Below are positions 37,451-46,119 of a stretch of 64,000 bases of DNA, piece after piece (position 1 is the stretch's first letter; every line of letters begins with the position of its first letter). Both the position numbers and the translations under genes were made by a program. The stretch is taken from positions 1,302,001 through 1,366,000 of the forward strand of contig NZ_AP022587.1 of NCBI RefSeq assembly GCF_010731715.1, given 5' to 3'. The stretch comes from Mycobacterium stomatepiae. GTDB lineage: Bacteria > Actinomycetota > Actinomycetes > Mycobacteriales > Mycobacteriaceae. The notes below the pieces were generated by a model. The model did no database searches and was not told the origin of the DNA. It saw nothing but the letters and a program-made list of their open reading frames with translations.

Positions 37451-38227
37451 GTGAGTGACAACGCCGACGGGCCAGCCCGCCCGCTGATCGGGTTCATCAC
37501 CGGCGACAACGCGCCGCAGATCGCCCCGGCACCGGTTGGCCGGGAGTGGATGACAAAACAGGCAGAAGCGGACAAGGGTTGGCCCAGCCGGTGTTTGCCA
37601 ATGCTGATCGCCAACCAAAGCGGCTGGGTGATGCGCAATCCCTGCGCGTTCACCGCCACCTGGATAGCCCAAGACAGCATGGACGTGATGATCGAACCGG
37701 ATCAATACGGAGCCGATCGGTTCTTGCCCGCCAGCCATTTCGGCAACGGCATCATCACTTGGCGACTGCCGATCCTGTTTCGCACCCCGCCCGGCTACAA
37801 CCTGTTGGTCCGCGGACCGGCGAACTATCCCAAGGACGCCATCTGCGCGCTGGAAGGCATCGTCGAAACCGACTGGGCAAGCGCAAGTTTCAGCATGAAC
37901 TGGAAGCTAACCCGCAAACTGATGCCGGTCCGATTCGAGGTCGACGAACCGATCTGCATGATCGTCCCGCAACGCCGCGGCGAACTCGAGGAATTCGCCC
38001 CCGAACTCAAGAGCATCGCGGCCGACGAAGAGCTACACCGCAAACATGAACTGTTCTTGCGCGAGCGTGACGCCACCAAGCACGCCGAACAACTGGCCAG
38101 GGTCGCCGCGGGAGACCGAGTGGACTGGCAGGGCGACTACACGCGAGGCAAGCACCGAGACGGCGAGGCGGGCGCACCGGATCACCAGACTCGCCGCCAT
38201 CTTCGTTCGTTCACCGGGCCGGAATAG
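37451..38227 (+). CDS. DUF6065-family protein, copy 1 of a tandem pair
   Basis: 258 residues from GTG 37451. Recognisable DUF6065 text: RPLIGFITGDNAPQIAPAPVGREWM, RCLPMLIANQSGW, HFGNGIITWRLP, FRTPPGYNLLVRGPANYPKDAI, LEGIVETDWASASFSMNWKLTR, and EPICMIVPQRRGELEEF. Nothing is known of the function; no signal peptide or membrane helix. In other bacteria I associate this family with tailoring or biosynthetic neighbourhoods, but no such context is visible. The start and preceding TAATCTGACTC-like segment are duplicated in copy 2. Confidence 0.85.
   Translation: MSDNADGPARPLIGFITGDNAPQIAPAPVGREWMTKQAEADKGWPSRCLPMLIANQSGWVMRNPCAFTATWIAQDSMDVMIEPDQYGADRFLPASHFGNGIITWRLPILFRTPPGYNLLVRGPANYPKDAICALEGIVETDWASASFSMNWKLTRKLMPVRFEVDEPICMIVPQRRGELEEFAPELKSIAADEELHRKHELFLRERDATKHAEQLARVAAGDRVDWQGDYTRGKHRDGEAGAPDHQTRRHLRSFTGPE
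37774..38043 (+). repeat. Near-identical 270-base segment, copy 1
   Basis: Matches 38639-38908 at 267 of 270 positions without gaps (offset 865). The flanks of the two DUF6065 genes are much more diverged, which is the sign of recent gene conversion inside the pair. Confidence 0.85.
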
Positions 38228-38312
38228 GCTGACATCCACTGTTATCACGCATTGAGCAGGTTAGACCCAAATCCCAAGCGAATTGCCAGGTTTCCCTTTT
38301 AATCTGACTCAA

Positions 38313-39140
38313 GTGAGTGACAGGTCCGACGGGACGTCCCGTCCGTTGATCGGCTTCACTACCCGCGACAACGCGCCCCCGATCGTCCCGGCACCGATTG
38401 GCCGCGCGTGGATGCCGGATATGTCGAAGACCCGTACGGGTTGGCCGAACCGGTGTCTACCGATGCTGATCGCCAACCAAAGCGGATGGGAGCTGCGCAA
38501 TCCCTGCGCGTTCACCGCCACCTGGATGGGTCAGCCGGGTGGCGTGGACGTGATGATCACGCCCCATCAGCGCGGCACGGATCAGTTCCTGCCCGCCAGC
38601 CATTTCGGCAACGGCATCCTGACCTGGCATCTGCCGCTCCTGTTTCGCACCCCGCCCGACTACAACCTGTTGGTCCGCGGACCGGCGAACTATCCCAAGG
38701 ACGCCATCTGCGCGCTGGAAGGAATCGTCGAAACCGACTGGGCAAGCGCAAGTTTCAGCATGAACTGGAAGCTAACCCGCAAACTGATGCCGGTCCGATT
38801 CGAGGTCGACGAACCGATCTGCATGATCGTCCCGCAACGCCGCGGCGAGCTCGAGGAATTCGCCCCCGAACTCAAGAGCATCGCGGCCGACGAAGAGCTA
38901 CACCGCAAGTACGAATTCTTTCTTCGCTCCCGCAGCAGGGCACAGCAACTCGAGCAGCTGGCGCGGGTCGACGCGGGAGAGCAAGTGCAATGGCAGGGCG
39001 ACTACACGCGGGGCAGACACACCGACGGCGAGGCCGGCGCGCCGGATCACCAGACCCGCCGTCACCTCCGTTCCTTTGCTCAGCAACAACCCGCCGAGCG
39101 CGAAGACGTGTCCTGGGACGTACGCGCGCAACAGGGTTAA
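38313..39140 (+). CDS. DUF6065-family protein, copy 2 of a tandem pair
   Basis: 275 residues from GTG 38313 (SDRSDGTSRPLIGF), the position equivalent to copy 1; a small in-frame extension to ATG 38283 has no match there. Same DUF6065 motifs. The C-terminus differs, with an extra ~18 residues (QQQPAEREDVSWDVRAQQG). The middle 270 bases are almost identical to copy 1, while the first ~100 codons and last ~50 differ at many positions. Confidence 0.85.
   Translation: MSDRSDGTSRPLIGFTTRDNAPPIVPAPIGRAWMPDMSKTRTGWPNRCLPMLIANQSGWELRNPCAFTATWMGQPGGVDVMITPHQRGTDQFLPASHFGNGILTWHLPLLFRTPPDYNLLVRGPANYPKDAICALEGIVETDWASASFSMNWKLTRKLMPVRFEVDEPICMIVPQRRGELEEFAPELKSIAADEELHRKYEFFLRSRSRAQQLEQLARVDAGEQVQWQGDYTRGRHTDGEAGAPDHQTRRHLRSFAQQQPAEREDVSWDVRAQQG
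38639..38908 (+). repeat. Near-identical 270-base segment, copy 2
   Basis: Partner of 37774-38043; three substitutions in total, no gaps. Confidence 0.85.
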
Positions 39141-39166
39141 GGCGGGTCGGCTGACTCACCTGCGCG

Positions 39167-39930
39167 TCAACACCTCTCGCGGGTCCTGGGGCACCGACGC
39201 GACTGCGCAACGATCTGCTTGGCGAGCTGCCGTGACTGCTTGCCCGTATGCCTGATCAGCGACGGTCGCAGCTGGTAGCCGATGAACCAGAGCCCGCGCG
39301 CGGCCGGCTCGGGCGCCAGTCGCATCGGGCAGCCCAATCGTCGAGGAGGCCGAGATGGCCGACGACGGCCTGGAGCCCGGATCGGAAGCCCGTTGCACAG
39401 ATGACCACATCGGGCTCGAGCCGGGTGCCATCGACCAGGGATACCGCGGCGCGATCGAACCTATCGATCGTTTTGACCACCTCGATGGCTCCGTTCCTGA
39501 TCGAGCCGATCACGTCGGCATCGACAACGGTCGGAGGATCGTTGCGCGCCGCGCAGGCGGCAAACGGGCCGTCGTCCGGGATCGGCAAGGGTGTCACCAC
39601 GGTCCAACCGCCGGGTTGCGGATCGATGCGTTCGACCGTAACTCCCAGCCTCAGCGTGATGCCGTCTTGGTGTGCGTGGCGATCGAAGTAGTCCGCGACC
39701 GCACCGCAGGTGGGAAATGTGGGTGTGCGCTTGGGATAGGGGCGACCAGGCATATGCGACAGTCGGTGAGGAGTATTGAGCCTGTCCGTCTCGCAACGGC
39801 GTCGCCACGAATTCGCCACCTGGTCCGCACGCTCCACCAGAATCGCCGCCACTCCCCGATCCCGGAGGCTGACCGCCGTGGAAACCCCGGCCGGTCCCGC
39901 GCCGACGATCACCACACGTTCTTGGCGCAT
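39167..39930 (-). pseudogene. Decayed flavin-containing monooxygenase
   Basis: ATG 39930 begins RQERVVIVGAGPAGVSTAVSLRDRG, an FAD-binding fold, followed by LVERADQVANSWRRRCETDRLNTP typical of FMO/CzcO-type enzymes. Two lesions are visible. The middle, where a second (NADPH) GxGxxG fold belongs, is missing. A base appears to be lost in the C-run at 39333-39335: after LGLLDDW the frame changes, and adding one base restores GLWFIGYQLRPSLIRHTGKQ, the normal C-terminal signature, to a TGA at 39167. The restored length would be only ~254 against 350-400 for the family, so the gene is beyond a sequencing artefact. Confidence 0.75.
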
Positions 39931-40070
39931 TTTCCCGGCCTCGACCTCATGACCCCAAGCTATCCATATCTGATGGCGCATACCATCAGATGTCGTGTGA
40001 TCTCAGATACTTCTCGGCGTTCGCCCGGTGTCGTGTCGAGCCCTTAACGAAGCGCCGCTACCCTGACCGA

Positions 40071-41276
40071 GTGAATCTCGACCGCAATCAGGCCTCCATC
40101 CGTGAGGTCTGCGATGCCGGCCTGCTCGCCGGTGCGGTCACCGTGGTATGGCAGCACGGAGAAACACTGCAGGTCAACGAGATCGGCCACCGGGACGTGG
40201 GCGCGCGCCTGCCGATGCAGCGGGACACGCTTTTCCGCATCGCCTCGATGACCAAGCCGGTCACCGTGGCCACGATCATGAGCATGGTCGACGAAGGCAA
40301 GCTGACGCTCAAGGACCCGATCACGCGCTGGACACCGGAGTTGGCCGGCCTGCGGGTGCTCGACGACCCGCGTGGTCCGCTGGACCGCACGCACCCGGTC
40401 AACCGGGCGATCCTGATCGAGGATCTGCTGACCCACACCAGCGGGCTGGCCTACGGATTTTCGGTATCCGGGCCGATCTCCCGGGCCTACATGCGGCTGC
40501 CGTTCAATCAGGGCCCCGATGCCTGGCTCGAGGAGCTGGCCAAGCTTCCGTTGGTGCATCAGCCCGGCGAGCGGGTCACCTATAGCCACTCCATAGATCT
40601 GTTGGGCGTCATCGCTTCTCGTGTCGACGGCAAGCCGTTCCACGAGGTGCTCGACGAGCGGATCCTGGGCCCGGCGGGCATGCCCGACACCGGGTTCTTC
40701 GTTTCACCCGAGGCCCGGCGACGCGCCGCGACCATGTATTCGCTCGACGACGATCACCGGTTGCGCCACGACGTCATGGGGCCGCCGCACATCAGGCCGC
40801 CGTCGTTCTGCAACGCCGGCGGCGGGTTGTGGTCGACCGCGGAGGACTACCTACGATTCGTCCGGATGCTGCTCGGCGACGGGACCATCGACGGCGTGCG
40901 GGTGTTGTCGGCCGAATCGGTCCGCCTGATGCGGACCGACCGGCTCACCGACGAGCAGAAGCGGCACGACTTCCTGGGCGCTCCCTACTGGATGGGGCGC
41001 GGCTTCGGGTTGAACCTGTCGGTGGTGACCGATCCGGCGAAGTCGACGCCGCTGTTCGGGCCGGGCGGAGTGGGAACGTTCAGCTGGCCGGGCGCCTATG
41101 GGACGTGGTGGCAGGCGGATCCGTCGGCGGATCTGATCCTGCTGTATCTGATTCAGAACATGCCCGACCTGACCGTGGACGCGGCCACCGCCGTCGCAGG
41201 CAACACGTCGTTGGCGAAACTTCGCACCGCGCAACCGAAGTTCGTCCGCCGCACGTACCAAGCGCTCGACCTCTAG
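40071..41276 (+). CDS. Serine hydrolase of the beta-lactamase/EstB family (Rv1367c-like)
   Basis: 401 residues from GTG 40071 (NLDRNQASIREVCDAG). Serine beta-lactamase fold with SxxK in FRIASMTKPVTVATI (about residue 59), a YSHS in place of the Y-x-N motif, LLTHTSGLAYGF, and GGGLWSTAEDYLRF. This group contains esterases and penicillin-binding-like hydrolases more often than antibiotic-hydrolysing enzymes; no signal peptide is seen. In M. tuberculosis a related gene (Rv1367c) lies in the corresponding neighbourhood. Confidence 0.87.
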   Translation: MNLDRNQASIREVCDAGLLAGAVTVVWQHGETLQVNEIGHRDVGARLPMQRDTLFRIASMTKPVTVATIMSMVDEGKLTLKDPITRWTPELAGLRVLDDPRGPLDRTHPVNRAILIEDLLTHTSGLAYGFSVSGPISRAYMRLPFNQGPDAWLEELAKLPLVHQPGERVTYSHSIDLLGVIASRVDGKPFHEVLDERILGPAGMPDTGFFVSPEARRRAATMYSLDDDHRLRHDVMGPPHIRPPSFCNAGGGLWSTAEDYLRFVRMLLGDGTIDGVRVLSAESVRLMRTDRLTDEQKRHDFLGAPYWMGRGFGLNLSVVTDPAKSTPLFGPGGVGTFSWPGAYGTWWQADPSADLILLYLIQNMPDLTVDAATAVAGNTSLAKLRTAQPKFVRRTYQALDL

Positions 41277-41280
41277 CACC

Positions 41281-41817
41281 GTGGTCACCCACCCGCCCGA
41301 TCGCATCGTCGGCCCGCGGCTGGTGCTGCGCCTGCCTACGGTCGGGGACGCCGGCGCGCTGTACCAGCGGGTCGCCCGCGATCGCGCGGTCACGAAATAC
41401 CTGATGTGGTCGCCGCATCCGGACGTGGCGACGACGCGGCGGGTGATTGCCGAGAAACTCAACGCCAGCGACGACGAGCGCACCTGGGCCGTCGAACTGC
41501 GGCACAGCGGCGAAGTGATCGGGTTGACCAGTTGCCGGCGCTCAGCGCCCGATTCGGTCGAGATCGGCTACTGCCTCGGCCGCAAGTGGTGGGGCAAGGG
41601 TCTGATGGGCGAGGTGCTGGACATGCTGCTGACCGCGCTGCGCGCCAACCCCGAGCTGTCCCGGGTCTGGGCGACCTGCAGCGTCGACAACGACCGGTCG
41701 GCACACCTACTGGAACGGGCCGGGTTCGTGCAGGAGGCTCGGCTGGAGCGCCACGCCGTCTACCCCACGATCGGACCCGAGCCGAGGGACGCCTTGCTCT
41801 ACGGCATGGCCCTCTAG
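41281..41817 (+). CDS. GNAT-family N-acetyltransferase (RimJ/RimL type)
   Basis: 178 residues from GTG 41281, 4 bases after the hydrolase stop and so probably cotranscribed. Typical RimJ/L text: IVGPRLVLRLPTVGDAGALYQRVA, EVIGLTSCRRSAPDSVEIGYCLGRKWWGKGLMGEVL (acetyl-CoA binding) and RVWATCSVDNDRSAHLLERAGF. Substrate unknown: ribosomal protein N-terminus or small molecule. Its stop shares CTAG with the convergent flavoprotein gene. Confidence 0.88.
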   Translation: MVTHPPDRIVGPRLVLRLPTVGDAGALYQRVARDRAVTKYLMWSPHPDVATTRRVIAEKLNASDDERTWAVELRHSGEVIGLTSCRRSAPDSVEIGYCLGRKWWGKGLMGEVLDMLLTALRANPELSRVWATCSVDNDRSAHLLERAGFVQEARLERHAVYPTIGPEPRDALLYGMAL

Positions 41818-44520
41818 GCGTTCTGGACGTCCAAAGCCCGGCGCGCGTAGGCCCGCACGTCGGCGTCGCTGTCCTTGAGCGCGATGCCGAGCGCGTCACG
41901 GGCGGCGGCCTCATCGGCCCACCGGGTCAGGCTCAGGATGGCTGCCTTGCGCACGTCGAGGTGCGCGTCGGACAGCGCATCTGCCAGCCGCGAAATCGCA
42001 AGCACCCCGAGTTCCGTGGTGGCCCCGCCCAGCGCGCGCGCCGCGCCCTGGCGCACCTGCCATGCCGGCGCTTGCAATGCGCGTTCGACGGCCGCGAAAT
42101 CGTTTTGACTGCACCCTAATTCACCGATTGCCGCAAGTGCGGCGGCGCGCACCAACGGGTCGGGGTCGGCGATCAGCGCGCTGACGGCCTCGACGCCGGC
42201 CCGCAGTGTGGCCAGGCCGGCGGCCGCGGCGATGCGGACCTCCCGGTTCTCGTCGTGAGTCGCGGCCCGCACCCCATCGACGTCGTCGACCGAGACCAGC
42301 GCGCGCACCGCCTCGATCCGCACCCGGTGGTCGGGATCGTCGAGCGCGCGACGGTATTGGCCCGCCGCACCGGCCCGGCGTGCGGACAACAGGTAGACCG
42401 TGGCCGCTCGCACCACCGTGTCGCCCGACGACAGATACGGCTCGGCACCGGCCGGGTCGGGCAGCACCTCGACCAATTCGCGGATGCCCTCGGCGCTGCA
42501 GCGACGCACCCCGGCGTCGGCGTCGTCGAGCGCGGCGAACAGGACGGGCGCATAGCCGTCGGGAATGTACTCGGTGAGCGTCACCACCGCCGTGCGGCGC
42601 ACCCCGGGATCGGCATCGGTCAGATACGGTTGCAGGTCGGCGATGGTCGGCTCCTCGAGGGCGAGGACCTCGGCGATCCGCGGTGACGGCGGGTCGACTG
42701 TGGTTGCGGCCGAAGCGATTCGCGAGCCCGCGGTCGCCGGGGCTTTGCCGCCGACCAGCGCCGGCTGCTGCACCTCGTGCACCGTCTGATCGGCCGGCGG
42801 CAGGCCGTCCAGCTCCGGGACCGACACCAGGTACGGGGCCACCGGCCGCTTGAGGAACAGCATCTCGCCATCGGGTCCCTTGCGCAGGTTCAGATGATAG
42901 CCCCACTCGCCGTCGTTGCGGACCGGCATGTCGGCACGTTTGTGGTAGAGGCCCCAACGCGATTCGGTGCGGGTGAGCGAGGAGCGTGCGGCCATCTCGG
43001 CGCAGTCCCGGATGAACGACACCTCGACGGCCCGCATCAGCTCGTGCGGATTGCGGGCGCCCATCCCTTCGATCTCGTGCCGCATCCGCTCGAAGGTGCG
43101 CACCGCGATCGACAGCTTGGCCGCCGTCTTCGGCGGAGCCACATAGTCGTTGACGAATCGTCGCAGCTTGTATTCGACCTGCGGCTGCGGCGGCCCGTCC
43201 GGATGTCGCAGCGGCCGATAGATCAGCTCGTGCGCGGCACGCAGTTGGTCGTCCGGAAGTTGCTGTGGCGCAGCGACTTGCGCCCGTATCGAGGCGGCGT
43301 GCGTACCCGCGAGGTCGCCGAACACGAAGGCACCGATCATGTAGTTGTGCGGGACACACGCCAGATCACCCGCGGCGTAGAGCCCGGGCACCGTGGTGCG
43401 GGCGTGTTCGTCTACCCATACTCCCGAAGCGGAATGTCCACCGCACAAGCCGATCTCGGAGATATGCATCTCGATGTCATGCGTCCGGTAGTCATGGCCC
43501 CGGTTGGCGTGGAACGTGCCCCGGGTGGGCCGTTCGGTGGTGTGCAGGATGTTCTCCAGCGCGGTCAGCGTCTCGTCCGGCGGGTGCGACACCTTGAGAT
43601 AGATCGGCCCGCGCGCGGAGTCGATTTCACTCTTGACTTCCGACATCATCTGTCCCGACCAGTAGTCGGAGTCGACGAATCGCTCACCGTCGGAATTGAC
43701 CTGGTAACCGCCGAACGGATTCGCCACGTAGGCACACGCCGGGCCGTTGTAGTCCTTGATCAACGGATTGACCTGGAAGCACTCGATACCGGACAGCTCG
43801 GCGCCCGCGTGATAGGCCATCGCATACCCGTCGCCGGCGTTGGTCGGGTTCTCGTTAGGTGCCGTACAGGTAGCCCGACGCGGGCAGCCCGAGCCGGCCA
43901 CACGCTCCCGTCGACAAGATGACGGCCTTGGCGCCGATCGCGACGAATTCGCCGGTGCGCGTGTTCAATGCGGCCGCACCGACCGCACGGCCTCCATTTT
44001 TGGGGTCGGTGAGCACCCGAACCGGCATCAGCCGGTTCTCGATCTGGATCTTTTCGCGCATGGACCGCTGCCGTAGCACCCGGTACAGCGCCTTCTTAAC
44101 GTCCTTGCCTTCGGGCATGGGCAACACGTAGGAACCCGAGCGGTGAGCCCGGCGCACCGCGTACTCGCCGTGCTCGTCTTTTTCGAACTTCACCCCATAG
44201 CGTTCCAGCCGCTGCACCATCGCGAACCCGCGGCTGGCCGTCTGATAAATCGTGCGCTGGTTGACGATTCCGTCGTTGGCGCGGGTGATCTCCGCGACGT
44301 AGTCCTCCGGCTCGGCCTTGCCGGGGATGACGGCGTTGTTGACCCCGTCCATGCCCATCGCCAGCGCGCCGGAATGCCGCACGTGGGCCTTCTCCAGCAG
44401 CAGCACCTGCGCGCCGTTCTCGGCGGCCGACAGTGCGGCCATGGTTCCCGCGGTGCCACCGCCGATGACCAACACGTCGCAGTCCAGGCGCACCGGCATT
44501 ACATCCGGGGCTTCCATCAT
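41814..44520 (-). pseudogene. AprA-like flavoprotein fused to HEAT repeats, split by a one-base frameshift
   Basis: An FAD oxidoreductase of the succinate dehydrogenase/fumarate reductase/APS-reductase alpha family with an unusual C-terminal HEAT array. ATG 44520 overlaps the ABC ATPase stop. N-part (to 43855): VLVIGGGTAGTMAALSAAENGAQVLLLEKAHVRHSG. After SGYLYGT an extra T at 43855-43856 makes TAA. Removing it continues YENPTNAGDGYAMAYHAGAELSGIECFQVNP for a total of ~901 residues. The core has GVWVDEHARTTVPGLYAAGDLAC and an AprA-like RWGLYHKRADMPVRNDGEWGYHL. From ~560 to 901, about eight HEAT-like repeats (DADPGVRRTAV...). Frameshift may be real or an assembly error. It probably pairs with the ferredoxin gene upstream. 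Confidence 0.8.
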
Positions 44521-45257
44521 GCCGCCGCCACCGAATGATCGAGTGCGGCAATGACTTCGGCGCGCAGCGCGGTGCGCTGCTGATCGATGCGCGGCTCCGG
44601 AACGTCGATCAGGCCACGCAACGGCTGACCGGCCTTGCCGAGCACGGCGATGCGGTCACCCAGCAGCAGCGCCTCGTCGACGTCGTGGGTGACGAAGACG
44701 ATCGTCGTCGGATGCGCGCTCCAGGTCTCGATCAGCAAGCGCTGCATGGCCGTACGGGTTTGAGTGTCCAACGCGCCGAACGGCTCGTCCATCATCACCG
44801 CGCGCGGCGTCCCGGCCAGGCCGCGAGCCAACTGGACCCGCTGACGCATGCCGCCGGACAGGCTCTTGGGCAGGTAGTCGCCGAAGCCGGTGAGACCGAG
44901 CTCGGCGATCCAGCGGTCGGCCTCCGCGCGGCGACCGGAACGCGGCACGCCACGCAACCGCAAGGCCAACTCGATGTTGGATCGCACGGTGCGCCAGGGC
45001 AGCAAGGCGTTGTCCTGGAACACCATCCCGCGGTCGCCCGAGGTGGTGGCCACGTCGGCGCCGTCGGCCAGGATCCGGCCGGCGTCGGGTCGCAGCAGTC
45101 CCGCCACGGCACGCAACACGGTCGACTTGCCGCACCCCGACGGTCCGGTCAGCACCAGGATCTCCCCCGGACGCACGACCAGGCTCAGGTCGTCGATCAC
45201 CGGATCCCCAGTGTAGGACAGTCGAACTCGATCCAGTTCCAGGCTCATTGCAGTCAC
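44517..45257 (-). CDS. ABC transporter ATPase, nitrate/sulfonate/taurine type
   Basis: 246 residues with Walker A LTGPSGCGKSTVL, Q-loop, LSGGMRQRVQLARGLA, Walker B AVMMDEPFGALD and the H-loop VTHDVDEA, closest in pattern to SsuB/TauB/NrtD. GTG 45257 overlaps the permease stop (GTGA); ATG 45248 is an alternative. It forms a coupled set with the permease and flavoprotein genes. The frame extends upstream but lies in the permease gene. Confidence 0.9.
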   Translation of the reverse strand: MTAMSLELDRVRLSYTGDPVIDDLSLVVRPGEILVLTGPSGCGKSTVLRAVAGLLRPDAGRILADGADVATTSGDRGMVFQDNALLPWRTVRSNIELALRLRGVPRSGRRAEADRWIAELGLTGFGDYLPKSLSGGMRQRVQLARGLAGTPRAVMMDEPFGALDTQTRTAMQRLLIETWSAHPTTIVFVTHDVDEALLLGDRIAVLGKAGQPLRGLIDVPEPRIDQQRTALRAEVIAALDHSVAAA

Positions 45258-46119
45258 CGCTGTTCCTCCTCGGCGCGTGGCAGCCAGCTGGTCACCCGGC
45301 GGCCGACGACCTCGACGGCCGCGGCGGTCGCGAATCCGAGTACGCCGATCGTGATGATGCCGACGAATACCTGTGGGTAGGCCAGCACGGTGTAGTCCTG
45401 CCAGGTGCGGTAGCCGATGCCGAGGCGGCCGGAGATCATCTCCGCGGAGATCACGCAGATCCATGCCACCCCCATGCCGACCGACAAGCCGCCGAAGACT
45501 CCCGGCAGGATGCCCGGCAACACCACCTTTTTGAGCACGTCCCAACGGTTTCCGCCGAGGGTGCGCACCGAGTCCTCCCACAGAGTGGGCAGCGCCCGAA
45601 CCGCATGCCGGGTGCTGACCATGATCGGGAAGTAGGCCGCGAGGAAGGTGATGAACACGATGCCGGCCTCGTCGGTCGGGAACAGCAGGATCGCCACCGG
45701 GACCATCGCGATCGCCGGAATCGGCCGGGCCAGCTCGGCCAGCGGACCAAAGGTGTTGGCGAACAACCGGGAACGGCCCAGCAGCACGCCCGTCGCGACG
45801 CCGACCACGGCGGCCAGCCCGAAACCAGTGAGAATCCGGATCAGGGACTGCGCCAGGTCCAACCAGTACTCATAGGTGCCGAGCCGACGCTGCAGCGCGT
45901 GGACGATCTCGGTGACCGTCGGCAGCGTGTCGAAGCGCAGCAGCAGTCGCACCCTGTCGGCGGTGAGCACTTGCCACAACCCGATCGCGGCGGCGATCGA
46001 GGCCAGCCGCAACAGCCGCCACTGCCACGGTGAGGCGGACCTCCGCGGGGCGCGGATCGCGGGGACCGCGTCGACGACGTCGCCGGGGCCGCCGGATCGC
46101 CGGTCAGGAAAGCAGTCAT
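45254..46119 (-). CDS. ABC transporter permease (SsuC/TauC-like), probable frameshift near the N-terminus
   Basis: About six membrane helices and the EAA loop (WEDSVRTLGGNRWDVLKKVVLPGILPGVFGG) mark a sulfonate/nitrate-type permease. The best start is ATG 46119: it overlaps the substrate-binding gene stop (ATGA) and has GGAGG 6 bases upstream. But that frame differs by one base from the permease frame; 866 bases to the stop is one short of a multiple of three. A G missing in the CCCCGG-like run near 46081-46088 would give ~288 residues. Without it, the only long in-frame start (46492) lies inside the neighbour. Confidence 0.7.

Noticed and set aside
43850..43860. Programmed ribosomal frameshift in the flavoprotein gene
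   Set aside because: No slippery heptamer or downstream structure; homologous proteins are continuous.
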